Shown piece after piece: positions 1 through 9,062 of a stretch of DNA of 10,685 nucleotides. Source of the DNA: Conidiobolus incongruus B7586 (Eukaryota; Entomophthoromycota; Entomophthoromycetes; Entomophthorales; Conidiobolaceae); the NCBI GenBank assembly GCA_000697335.1, contig JNEM01013080.1:1-10685 (forward strand). Direction: 5' to 3'. Made by a program: the position numbers and the translations under genes. Position 1 is the stretch's first letter. Every line of letters begins with the position of its first letter. The notes beneath the pieces were generated by a model. That model worked only from the letters and a program-made list of their open reading frames with translations, made no database searches and had not been told where the DNA came from.

Positions 1-1020
1 TAAATAACTCAAATTAATTTAAAACTAAATATTGATTAATATATCATTAAATAAACTGAAAATATTCATTGATTAATATATATATATATATATATATAAC
101 CAATATACCTGATGAAAAAAATTAATTTATTTTTTATTCTTTGATATTAAATTAATTTTAATTATATAAAATTGTAATATAAAATAAAAGGATAAATATA
201 AGTATATTAGTGATAAAACCAATATAAGGCAAAAGGAGACTTATTATAATATCCATTTGGTAAGTTAATATATCAGGAAATATAGTTTATTTATGCATTA
301 TAAACGAAGGAGTTGAAATAAATATATTAGATTCTATATTATATTATATCAATGTTATGTATTATAGATAAATATGATATCAATCTTAAGAATAATAATA
401 AAAGCTTAAAATTAATTTAGATTAAGATGAAAAAAAGGACCTTATATATTAATAAAATTAATACTCTCAATATAAATAAATTAACCTTGAAATTATAATT
501 CAATTGATTTAGAATTAATTAAAATATATTATATTATAAATAAGAACTTTGAAAACTAATTTGTTATTAATATTCATCTAATTATATAATTAAAAAAATA
601 AATATTTTATAAATTTAATATTAACAATATTTATTTTCTAAATTGAAAATTTGTTTTAATAAATAAATTATAAAACCCAATATATTAGCTATTATTAAAT
701 AACAATATAATATTAAAAAATCAATAATAATAAAATAAATATTAAAATTAAAATTAAAAAAAAAAGAAAATTTTACTCAATAATTATTATATTAGTAATA
801 GATTATACTATTAATTATAGCTATTAAAGTTGAAATTAATAATAAAATATATTTTAAATTTTTAACAATTAATATAATTAAATGATATAAAAAATATATT
901 CAAAGAAATTTTTATTTCATATAATAATGAAAAAATATTACTAAAAACTATTAAAAAATATTAATTGAAAAAATAATCTTGACTATTTTATTCTCTAAAT
1001 CACCAGATATAAATCTTTTT
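1..1020. other. AT-rich region without a recognisable gene
   Basis: Almost pure A+T with very few C or G, full of stop codons in all frames. I see no RNA gene, no long open frame and no clear repeat family apart from the TA run near the start. A short stretch around 225-315 has more G and C than its surroundings but encodes nothing I recognise. Confidence 0.6.
77..98. repeat. TA dinucleotide microsatellite, 11 units
   Basis: Eleven uninterrupted TA units lie directly in the sequence, within AT-rich spacer. It is probably slippage-derived; no gene is adjacent. Confidence 0.9.
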
Positions 1021-1360
1021 GGTTATGGTTATTTTAGTTAGTTGGGAAATTTGATTTTGAGAATTAGATTAGATGATATTTCTAACAAATATTAAAATCA
1101 ATGGAGGTGATTTTGAATATGAATTATAAAAAGATTGGTAAATGGGCTAAGCAACTATTATTAGAATAAAATTATGATATTGGAAAAGGAGGAAGGTACT
1201 AAGGTTTAAATGATATTACTTTTGTTCTAGCTCTTTTTATTTGTTAAAATAAACATTCAAGAATACTGAAGTTACACCTTGAACCACAGTATAATAAATT
1301 ATACTATATTCGTTTAAGAATAAGTGGGAAAAATGGTGGCAAAACTTAATTAGGATAAAT
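1021..1360. other. G-rich, C-poor patch, possible decayed element
   Basis: The first 180 bases contain about 39 G but only about 7 C on the + strand, a far stronger skew than in the flanks; the line 1021-1080 has 15 G and no C. The rest of the patch (1255-1345) is richer in C+G than the surroundings. Short protein-like runs can be read on the + strand, for example around 1119-1166, but stops are about as frequent as expected by chance at this base composition. I therefore do not call a gene or a family. The patch may be an old insertion in which one strand lost its cytosines. Confidence 0.35.
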
Positions 1361-2545
1361 ATTTTGAATAATTAGATATTCATTGGATATTAAAAACTGT
1401 GTATCATAATCTAAACCTCATATATTACTATTATGTTGTTCATATTAATTTATATTAATATACATATAAATATAACCCAAACAATATTAATTATATAAGT
1501 GAATATGCAAGATTTTCAATAAAAATTTTCCACAATTTTTTTTCAATTATATACCATAATATAAATTAAACTAAATTTTATTTAATACGCTTATCTGAGT
1601 TGAAAATCAGATTATAAATGTTAAAAAATTTCATAAAATTTCAAAAAATGATATTTATAATATATGATATAATTAAGTGGTGAATATTGTTATTTCGCAT
1701 TGAGGATTTATTTTATAACAATCTTTATTCTTATCTTCTATAGATAAAAAATTATTATTATTTCTGTAATAGAGGATAAGATTTCAAAGATCAAGCTTTG
1801 TTTCTGATTTTACTACTTATCCTTGAACAAAGATAGCAAGATAAATATTATTTTTATAATTATAAAACTAGGAAATGACCAGATATCTATATTACTCTCC
1901 TATAATAAATCATTTTTTGATTTTAATAAATATTATAATATATATAATATGGTTAGAAAATTTTTATATCATCAACCATTGTAAAAAGTTTATTATTCAA
2001 TAGGTTGTTAACTAACAAGTGATAGAAAATTATACTGAGTTTATTAAACTATTAAAATGATTATATATACTAAATATACCCAATATAAATGAAATTAATG
2101 AGACAAAACAAAATGACATGAGAAATAAATTTCGTTTAATTTTATTACAGATATTCGGTAATTATATACAACTTAATGGGCAATAAGTTACTTTACAAAG
2201 TATAATATTTTGTTTAGATAATTTTATCTAATAATAGTCATGAAATACAACTATCATCAATCTATTTACTTTGATGTTGCAATCGTGAACACTTATTTTT
2301 ATTTTAATCACCTTTAACTATCATATATTTTGTATTAAAATACCATTTTATTGAGCTGATATAAGTTTATAATTTTATTATCAAAATATCAAAATTATTG
2401 AAATAATGCAAAAGAAATGGTAATTTATTCATTTTGTGATTTGATAAAAGAAAACTGGATACGGATTGGCAATTATTTAAATTAAACGTGAGAATTTCGA
2501 TATGAATATTTTTATTAATTTTTATTTCAAATATTTACTTAGGGT
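1361..2545. other. AT-rich spacer, no gene seen
   Basis: This stretch is highly AT rich with dense stops on both strands. Apart from the hairpin at 1721-1791 I see no structure, RNA gene or transposon remnant that I can support. Confidence 0.55.
1721..1791. repeat. Imperfect inverted repeat (hairpin)
   Basis: The 12-base arm CTTATCTTCTAT (1730-1741) pairs with ATAGAGGATAAG (1769-1780) with one G-T wobble, around a loop of 27 bases. A second arm, ATCTTT (1721-1726) with AAAGAT (1786-1791), extends the stem past a small bulge. It could be a relic of a small inverted-repeat element or a chance palindrome in AT-rich DNA. No function can be read from the sequence. Confidence 0.5.
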
Positions 2546-2728
2546 CTATTGAACATGCAAGTTCTCAAAGTCAAGCTGAGATACATATACTTCAAGTATT
2601 TTAAATTCCATTATTTTAGTTGTATCATTGTTTTGTTTGACATGGCGCGAAAAACGGATTATTTTCAAACCTTTTGTTTGCATTTCATTAATTTCAAGTC
2701 TCATGTTTTTTCTTTTAAAGTCTATCAT
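2546..2728 (-). CDS. Coding-like island, unidentified 60-residue frame
   Basis: An ATG-started frame of 60 residues ends in TAG. I do not recognise it. Its composition is more protein-like than the opposite strand: it mixes charged and polar residues (Lys, Arg, Glu, Gln, Asn) with hydrophobic ones, whereas the + strand reading is an aromatic-rich mirror image. Local G+C is clearly higher than in the flanking spacer. The same frame stays open upstream of the ATG to about 2770, and after one TAG to roughly 2810, so the ATG may be internal to an exon. A pyrimidine-rich tract ending in CAG lies about 9 bases before the ATG and could be a splice acceptor. It may be a 3' exon of a minus-strand gene diverging from the tyrosinase, a relic, or chance. 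Confidence 0.27.
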   Translation of the reverse strand: MIDFKRKNMRLEINEMQTKGLKIIRFSRHVKQNNDTTKIMEFKILEVYVSQLDFENLHVQ

Positions 2729-2990
2729 CTTAATAACCTGATTGAGGATGAATAAACAAATCTAGGCAATTAGGAGCTTTGAATTTTTCAAATTGTTTAA
2801 TCTAAAAATAGATTTTTATTATTGTATTAACAAATCAAGCTAATATCGAATAACAAATCAAATATAAACTATATATTATATAGTGTTTTTTATTTTCCAC
2901 ATACCATTATATAACTAAATATTTTAACTAGATATCAACTTAAAATAAAAACTAAAAAATGTTTTTTAATAATATAAACAAAATCCCTAT

Positions 2991-3199
2991 TCATGCCAAA
3001 AAATAGGACAATTTCATTGAACCCTCATCTGAATCAAAATGCTCAAAATATTAGATAAATTAAAATTCTTACCAATAAGGAAAATGAAATATGCAATAAA
3101 TGCACTCAAGAGTGGTACTAATACAACTAGAATAATTAAATGTGGCAGAATTGGTGCAAGCGTTTCATAGATTTTGCTTGAGATTATGATCTCAATTAA
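2991..3199 (-). CDS. Candidate exon pair with a 44-nt intron, membrane-segment-like
   Basis: On the minus strand the open frame from about 3199 to 3073 encodes a run rich in Leu, Ile, Val, Ala and Phe, long enough for one transmembrane helix (core LIILVVLVPLLSAFIAYFIF, about 3075-3140). It meets a GTAAGA donor at 3072; a TTCAG acceptor at 3029 follows 44 nt later. Splicing keeps the frame for 12 further codons to a TGA at 2991-2993. Without splicing the frame runs on to a stop at 3014-3016. There is no in-frame ATG, and a TGA lies just upstream at 3203-3205, so a complete gene would need another 5' exon. I do not recognise the protein. It could be part of a divergently transcribed spliced gene, a gene relic, or an accident inside the tyrosinase promoter region. 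Confidence 0.25.
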
Positions 3200-3296
3200 C
3201 AATCAACGCTATTTTTCTTTATTGAAGGCGTCGCAAATTTTGCTCTTATGGATCAATTCACTTTGAATTCACGCCCAGTAAAGATTACTATAATTC

Positions 3297-3314
3297 TATA
3301 TATATATATATAAA
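3297..3314 (+). promoter_or_regulatory. Probable TATA box of the tyrosinase gene
   Basis: A TA run ending in TATAAA lies about 95-110 bases before the tyrosinase ATG, in a stretch of higher G+C than the distant flanks. A pyrimidine-rich segment (about 3350-3363) follows and would suit a transcription start. The distance fits a short 5' leader. TA runs are also common as plain microsatellites here, so this is an inference from position. Confidence 0.5.
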
Positions 3315-3407
3315 CAAGGCTAGTCTTGATGAAACATAATCAATCAAATCCTCTTTTTCTACATAGGTGACCTTTCAATAGGTTTTTTCTTTTGTTTGTA
3401 TTCAATT

Positions 3408-5351
3408 ATGATTCTCAAACAAAAGCTAGCTTTTATTCTTACATTATTCGTCACAACTTCTTATGCTCAAAATCAGGGATGTGAAAGAATTGTAACAAGA
3501 CCTAATATTAAATCATTATCTGCAGATCAGGTTAAAGAAGTTATTGATGTTATCTATCAAGTACATGCTAATAAGCCTCTTTTGCATGAATTGAGTAGAA
3601 TCCATTATGATCATAAAGAGGAAGCCCACGGTGTCCCTGCCTTTTTGCCTTGGCATAGACACTACCTCAGGGAATTCGAAAAAGAAATGCAAAAAATTAA
3701 GCCTGGTATCGTGTTACCTTTTTGGGATTGGAGTCGAGATTCTCAAGCACCCGAAAGAAGTTTTATTTTTACACCTGAATACTTTGGTGGAAATGGTCAA
3801 GGTGCTAGGAATTGTGTTTCGAATGGTCGTTTTGCCAATCTGGAAGTAACTTATCCTAGCCCTCATTGTTTGGCTCGTAACTTTAATGATGGTAATACCA
3901 TTGGTTCATTCTATTCTCCAGAAGCTATTGAAAGAGTTATTGCTGGTGGAAGATCTTATGATATCTTCCGTAGAACTTTAGAAGCTGCTCCTCACGGCTT
4001 AGTTCACAATAATATTGGTGGCAATGGTGGTGATATTTCTACTATGTACTCTACCAATGATCCTATCTTTTGGATGCATCACGCTTTCATTGATCTTATT
4101 TGGCACGAATGGCAAATGAGAAATCCTCAATTGGCTAAAACATATAACGGTGGGAATGCTAGGTCCTCTGATCGAATGATGCCATACAATGTACCTGTTT
4201 CAGCCGTTTTGGATACTAAATCTCCTGGATACTGTTATCAATATCCTAGATACTCTGCCAGAGTACCTCCTGTTGATGTCGAGCAGCCCCCTCCATTGCA
4301 ACGACCTCCTACTCCTACTGCAACTGATGTACTTCCTTCTCCTGTTACTACCACTCCTCGTTCACAAAATCCTCAAGTGCCTACTAATGTCCCTCCAGTT
4401 AGACCTCCTCGACCTATTCCAACAGCACAACCTCCTATTGTTAGACCACGACCACCTGTTCGACCTTCTCGTCCCAATCGTCCTCCTCACAGACATCGTC
4501 ATAACAGGTTCGATTGGTTCGATAATACGTGGAATACATTCTGGCCCTGGCAAGATGGTAACTTTATTATTCGTTTTCAACGTAGAAATATGGAATACAA
4601 ATATCAAGTCGAACCTAATGATTATCCCGTTAAAGACGATCCAGTTTATCCTCTTCCTAGTACCACTACTAAATGTAATGGTAACAAGGATCAAGCTTCC
4701 GGTGCCACATGTAACAACAACAAAGACGTTTCTACTTCCAAAACTAATCCTGGTAAAGATCAGAATGGATATCCCACCAAACCTATTACCACCATTCCTG
4801 CTTATCCCACTATGCCTCCGACCAAGCCTACTCCTCCTCCCAATTCCACTCCCTATGATCAGCTCACTCCTCCAAATGCCGGTCCTCGTTTGCGCCAGCT
4901 TTATCACCAAATTCCTCAAATGACTGGCTATTTATCACCCAAAGATCGTAAAGCTGAAGGAAAGATTCGTGTTCCTAATCCTCTTCCCAACAAGTACATT
5001 GAAATGAATCGATTGGACCCTTTAGATGTCCGCAATTATGAATTGGACGTTGCCATCTTGTGTGCCAAATTGAATAATGATGATACTTTCAAACCCGAAG
5101 TTGGATTAAATGGAAGCACCAATAATGAAATTAACAGCACCGGATCCAATAAGGATCAACCTAATTATGATGGCTCTAATTCTTCAAACTCAAGTAAATC
5201 TAATAGCTCTAGCTCTAACTCTCAAGAATCCAGTAGCTCTAGCTCCAGCGAATCTCTTCAGGAATCTCAATCCAGCTCACAAAACAGTTCAAGCTCCAGC
5301 TCCAATAATAGTAGCGAATCATCCAGTGAGAGCTATGAAAGATATTACTAA
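3408..5351 (+). CDS. Secreted tyrosinase with Pro-rich, His/Trp and Ser/Asn-rich tail
   Basis: A type-3 copper enzyme (tyrosinase family) that oxidises mono- or diphenols to quinones with O2; the leader implies export. It has 647 residues in one exon. The ATG at 3408 (A at -3) starts a signal peptide with likely cleavage after Ala20. CuA ligands are His66, His74 and His83, the last in FLPWHR; the segment from His74 to Glu91 fits the tyrosinase CuA signature. LPFWDW follows at 103-108. CuB shows His196-x3-His200 and DPIFWMHHAFID (218-229) with His225 as ligand. Gly197 follows the first CuB histidine and Asn201 the second. After the core come a Pro/Arg-rich linker (about 285-360), a His/Trp-rich insert (361-381), a second Pro/Thr-rich stretch, a probably folded segment (about 493-565) and a Ser/Asn tail with many N-glycosylation sequons. 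No GPI signal or C-terminal membrane helix is visible. The substrate and role (melanin, wall or spore-coat cross-linking) are inferences. Confidence 0.96.
   Translation: MILKQKLAFILTLFVTTSYAQNQGCERIVTRPNIKSLSADQVKEVIDVIYQVHANKPLLHELSRIHYDHKEEAHGVPAFLPWHRHYLREFEKEMQKIKPGIVLPFWDWSRDSQAPERSFIFTPEYFGGNGQGARNCVSNGRFANLEVTYPSPHCLARNFNDGNTIGSFYSPEAIERVIAGGRSYDIFRRTLEAAPHGLVHNNIGGNGGDISTMYSTNDPIFWMHHAFIDLIWHEWQMRNPQLAKTYNGGNARSSDRMMPYNVPVSAVLDTKSPGYCYQYPRYSARVPPVDVEQPPPLQRPPTPTATDVLPSPVTTTPRSQNPQVPTNVPPVRPPRPIPTAQPPIVRPRPPVRPSRPNRPPHRHRHNRFDWFDNTWNTFWPWQDGNFIIRFQRRNMEYKYQVEPNDYPVKDDPVYPLPSTTTKCNGNKDQASGATCNNNKDVSTSKTNPGKDQNGYPTKPITTIPAYPTMPPTKPTPPPNSTPYDQLTPPNAGPRLRQLYHQIPQMTGYLSPKDRKAEGKIRVPNPLPNKYIEMNRLDPLDVRNYELDVAILCAKLNNDDTFKPEVGLNGSTNNEINSTGSNKDQPNYDGSNSSNSSKSNSSSSNSQESSSSSSSESLQESQSSSQNSSSSSSNNSSESSSESYERYY
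4266..4551 (+). other. Pro/Arg-rich linker and His/Trp-rich insert of the tyrosinase
   Basis: Codons 287-381. The linker alternates prolines with arginines, threonines and valines (RPRPPVRPSRP is typical), ends in the basic cluster HRHRH (361-365), and passes into a 14-residue segment with four tryptophans and three phenylalanines (368-381). It is probably unfolded and extended, with the aromatic knot as a possible binding or cross-linking patch. The function is inferred from composition only. Confidence 0.7.
5145..5348 (+). repeat. Ser/Asn-rich low-complexity tail of the tyrosinase
   Basis: Codons 580-647 encode mostly Ser with Asn, Gln and Glu, using mixed codons (AGC, TCT, TCC, AGT), so the run is not a pure DNA repeat. 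Several Asn-Ser-Ser sequons suggest heavy glycosylation if the protein is secreted. The final residues are ERYY. Confidence 0.85.
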
Positions 5352-5410
5352 CTCAAAAGCTTACTAAATAATCTGAATTAATCACAAAACTTATTTATAT
5401 TCATCAAATT

Positions 5411-5416
5411 AATAAA
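5411..5416 (+). terminator. Candidate polyadenylation signal AATAAA
   Basis: An AATAAA hexamer lies 60 bases after the tyrosinase stop, a usual distance for a fungal 3' end. AT-rich DNA produces this hexamer often by chance. Confidence 0.45.
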
Positions 5417-7057
5417 TCACTTTAATACACAATATTATATATATTACAATATTGAATTTGTAATCATTTTTGGTTAAAATTATTTTTCAAATTATTATTA
5501 CTATGTAATATTAATTTATTTTGAAATTTATTTTGTGATAATAATTAATTTTTCAATTTTAATGAGTTTACTAATATTGAATATTTAATGTATAATTTTT
5601 ATGCTGAATGATAAATTCAATTTATAAATAATATCATTTTAATTAAGCTTTATTCAAAAGTAATCTTATTGAATGTAAAAATGTCTTAAAGTAAATTTGC
5701 CTTTTAAATAAATATTTATATCAACTATTAAAATTAATACCTCTTATAATCTAATTATACCATTTCTTCAAGTTTATGATCTGCATTTTACTCACATATC
5801 AAAAAAATAACTATTCACTAAGATTCATGAGAAAATTATACTTTACAAGTCATATTATTTCGAATTGAATGACTGTTATAATTTTAGAATTTGAGACAAA
5901 GGCTAATATATTTGTTAAAAAATATTAACAAAACCCCAATTTTACAATTATATAATTGATTAAAAATAATTTAAAATTTTTTATAAATATAATTTTTAAT
6001 TTTCAAATTATCAAATTTATTTATTTGGCAAATTCAAATCTATGAAATCAATGTATTTCGGAGTTTATTGTGGATTATAATTACATGAATAAAATTCAAG
6101 TTATATGATTAAGGTATTTTCTTATATATTCAGTCTAGCATAAATAAGGACAGAAAACATAGTTCAATCGTTTTCTATGAATTTGATTATGATAATTAGT
6201 ATTGATTAAACTAGTTCAAATTAACCATAAATATGTGTAATATAATTAGAATATGGTCAATTTAATTCACAAAATAAGTTCGAAGCCGATTTTTTAATAA
6301 AATAATATTGTATTAAAATCTATTATATGATAATTTTAACTACTTGATAAAAATTATGAATCAAAAATAAATATTTCTAAAATATTATATAAAGTATAAT
6401 ATAATTAATTTAACAGGGCATTCTTTAAAATAACTATATCATTATATATATATTTATATTTCATAAAAAATATAATTTCTAATATTATTTTAAATTATCA
6501 GGTTATATTAGTAAAACTAATCTTCATATATAATTAAATTAATATGTTTCAGATTTCATATTAATGAATCCTAAAAGATGAAAAATATTGATGAAAATAC
6601 TTGTTAAATGGTTTATTATAATAAGTGTTAAGAAACTACTTTCCAAATTTCTTATATAAAAATTCCATATTTAATATTGACTTAATAAATCAAGTAATTT
6701 ATACTTTTAGTTAATTTAATCATATAATAACAATTGATTTTAGTAATAAACATAGCTCTCCTCCTTCCTCTGAATTTTTATTATTTTCATGATTTTTATT
6801 AATCACCATTTTTTCCTAAGATTAAGACTAAACCTATAAATATTATATTGTATATTGGTATTGTCAACTTAACTTTTAATATCATTATATTAACTAATAT
6901 ATTCAAATCAAATAAACTTACAAATATATTAAATTGACTATATTATAGGTAATCTAAGTCTTTCTTAGAACTATATTGACTTTATTACTTATTTTTATTA
7001 TAATAAGCAAAAAATCAACTATTATTTCATTAACTATACTATTTTAAATTAATTTTA
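5417..7057. other. AT-rich spacer, no gene seen
   Basis: About 1.6 kb of very AT-rich DNA with frequent stops in every frame. I find no transposase motif, tRNA-like or hairpin-dominated segment, and no inverted repeat matching the elements to the right. Confidence 0.55.
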
Positions 7058-7219
7058 TTTGAATGAATATGATATTAAATTATATATAACAAATCTAGAA
7101 ATATTTAATTTAATCAAACTATTTTTATTATTTGATATATTTTTTCTATTATTCAAATAATTGAATATATCTCTAAGTTCTTCTTTAGATGGCAAATTTT
7201 TATTTATGAGTAAAGGAAG
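7058..7219 (-). pseudogene. Unidentified coding-like patch
   Basis: A 54-codon stretch lacks stops on the minus strand, between a TAG at 7220-7222 and a TAA at 7055-7057. It has no start codon. It contains the protein-like run LPSKEELRDIFNYLNN followed by Asn/Lys-rich sequence. I do not recognise the family. In DNA this AT rich, an open run of this length can occur by chance, so this is only a candidate gene or element remnant lying 150 bases left of transposon copy A. Confidence 0.25.
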
Positions 7220-7714
7220 CTAATTATTAATATTATTATTCTTTTTAATAAACTTAGAATAAATAACCTAATATTTCTTAAAATTTTATAAAAGGAGATT
7301 AATATTAATATTAAGCTAGTTTTTTTATAAATATAAAAAAATAATTATATATTTAATTAAACTTACATACACTAGCTTGCAAAAATAAGTTATAAAATTA
7401 AAAATATAAATATTTCTATTAATATCTAAATCAATTCTAATTTAAATAAACTTATATTAAACTATATAATTAACATATATTTTTTATTTATAATATAATA
7501 TATAAAGTTAAATTTAATTATTTATTAATTGATATATTAAAACTAAAAATATACTTAAAATGAGTTATAAATTTGTAGGCTTTATTATTGATAAAAAAAT
7601 TAATATCTAATATATCTATCTTTTGTTTTTCTAACTTTTTTAAGTTTATGGGGTAAAAAATCAACTAGCTTCTTATATTAAACAAAATTAATATTATTCT
7701 AAGCTTTTTAAATA

Positions 7715-7716
7715 TA
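7715..7716. repeat. TA target-site duplication, left of copy B
   Basis: A TA directly precedes the CACTAAC end of copy B and is matched by the TA at 9288-9289. TA duplication is the hallmark of the Tc1/mariner superfamily. Because TA is common here, the support comes from the position at both exact element ends and from the broken copy A sequence on either side. Confidence 0.7.
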
Positions 7717-7940
7717 CACTAACTTGCAAAAGTAAGTTATAAAATCAAAAACACTTATATTTTTACTAATAACTTGATTAATATTTAATAAAATAAACTT
7801 AAATTAAATAGTTAAAATCTATTATATTTATTAATAATATATATTATTATATAATGATATTTAGTTATTAATTGGTTAAAATATAAATACTTAAATTTTA
7901 CCTAAGGTGAATTATAAATTTGTAGGTTTTTGGTGATAAA
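7717..7940 (+). repeat. Left terminal inverted repeat of copy B
   Basis: The outer block CACTAACTTGCAAAAGTAAG (continuing GTTATAAAATC) starts the element; an inner block AAGGTGAATTATAAATTTG lies at 7904-7922 and continues with GTAGG and a T-rich tail. Both blocks share a (G)TTATAAA core and match the right end in inverted order. They are the likely transposase-binding sites. Confidence 0.85.
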
Positions 7941-7946
7941 AAAAAA

Positions 7947-8975
7947 TTAAAACCTAGTGTATCTACCTTTAGCTTTTCTAACTTCTTTAAGTTTATAGGG
8001 TATAGAATCAACTAACTTCTTACACTAAGAAAGGTTAATCTTGTTCTATACTTCTTGAATATATTTTTAAAATTGATCTAAATCTTTTACTAGGGGGAAA
8101 GCTTTAATAGTTTTTTTTAACTAATCCTAAAGGTATTTAATTAGGTTAAAGTTAGGAAATTAAAGAAGCTACTTTATAACTGTTATCTTATTATTTTTAA
8201 GTTATTTGGCAGTAAAAGCTGTAATATAACAAAAAACATTATCTTACTAGAAAATAATATTAAATTTATTTAACCTATACTATTTAATATTTTTTTTCAA
8301 TTTATTATTTAGAATACTTTAGTATATTTTAGTATTAATTCCCCTATTAATTTACAAAGGTACTTTACACCTAAAAACAACATATATCCCTAAATAATAA
8401 TTAACCTACTATTGTACTTTTAGGTAAAATTAACATGATGGTTATAAAGTAGTTTTGTATCTTTTTTAAAGTATCTAGTTTTTCTATCAAATCTACTAAA
8501 GTATATTTTTGTTTTATTCAACTAAATAACCTTACTTTAATTAGTTTTAATTTAATATTAGTAGCAATATTTAAACTCCCACTTAATTTTATAATGGGAT
8601 TTTTTTAGTTGAGGGTGTTTTTTCTTAAAGTATAAGTAGTATCTATGCTAATATAAAACACATATAATAGTATTAGTGTTAACTAATATTCTTATATAGT
8701 TTTATAATTCCTGGTGTATTTCTATAATAGTATTATATTTGCTTATACTAACTAACCTATAAATATACTTTTTATTATATTTATCTATAATTTTAACACA
8801 CTTAAGTTTAAGTTTAAATGTGTTTTTATTGCTATTCTTAATAACTTTAACTATAGTAAACTAGCTAACATTAGTAATTCTAACAATATTATAAGTTGAT
8901 TTACCTTTTTTATAAAGTTAATTAATATACAAATAAATTTTTTCAGAGAGGGATTTAAGTATAATAATACTAATA
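7947..8975 (-). pseudogene. Copy B Tc1 transposase (broken DD34E family)
   Basis: About 340 codons, the usual Tc1 size. The start codon is eroded near 8970. The N-terminus reads LSEKIYLYIN and KKGKSTYNIV, typical of the first helix-turn-helix, then a second DNA-binding segment including KKYIYRLVSI. The catalytic half keeps NIIFQ, two stops in place of the usual Gln codons, then DN (Asp codon 8241-8243), and exactly 34 residues later the third acidic position is Lys (codon 8136-8138) within the motif corresponding to SPDLNPIE; this is followed by a YL-stop-D-stop-LKKTI run. The C-terminus LVDSIPYKLKEV ... KGRYTRF ends in TAA. The frame is the same from about 8400 to the stop but differs from the N-terminal frame, so at least one indel lies near 8430-8590, close to the first catalytic Asp, which I cannot identify. 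Premature stops fall where Trp or Gln is expected. Confidence 0.87.
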
Positions 8976-9062
8976 AAAAAAATTTAATATATCTATAAAA
9001 TATTATATAAAATAATAACAAAGAGAGAAAAAAATATAGTTATATATTGTTAAATATATCCC

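Noticed and set aside
1000-1360. A Tc1-like or other transposase in the G-rich patch
   Set aside because: A short SPDIN-like run occurs near 1000 on the + strand, but neighbouring sequence does not follow the family in any one frame and stop density is about that expected by chance.
2549-2755. 68-codon + strand frame opposite the minus-strand island
   Set aside because: It starts at TTG and is rich in Phe and Tyr, as expected for the antisense of a Lys/Glu/Asn-rich frame; the minus-strand reading is more protein-like.
3396-3407. Tyrosinase start at the upstream TTG
   Set aside because: Nuclear genes rarely use TTG; the ATG at 3408 gives a normal signal peptide with a basic n-region and a good purine at -3.
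4362-4919. 185-codon open frame antisense to the tyrosinase
   Set aside because: It lies wholly inside the Pro/Thr/Arg-rich part of the tyrosinase gene; its Arg/Gly/Ile/Ser-rich product is the mirror of the proline-rich coding strand and shows no motif.
4189-4923. 244-codon + strand frame overlapping the tyrosinase in another phase
   Set aside because: Leu-rich low-complexity product produced by reading CCT/ACT codons out of phase; no motif, and the tyrosinase frame has clear catalytic motifs.
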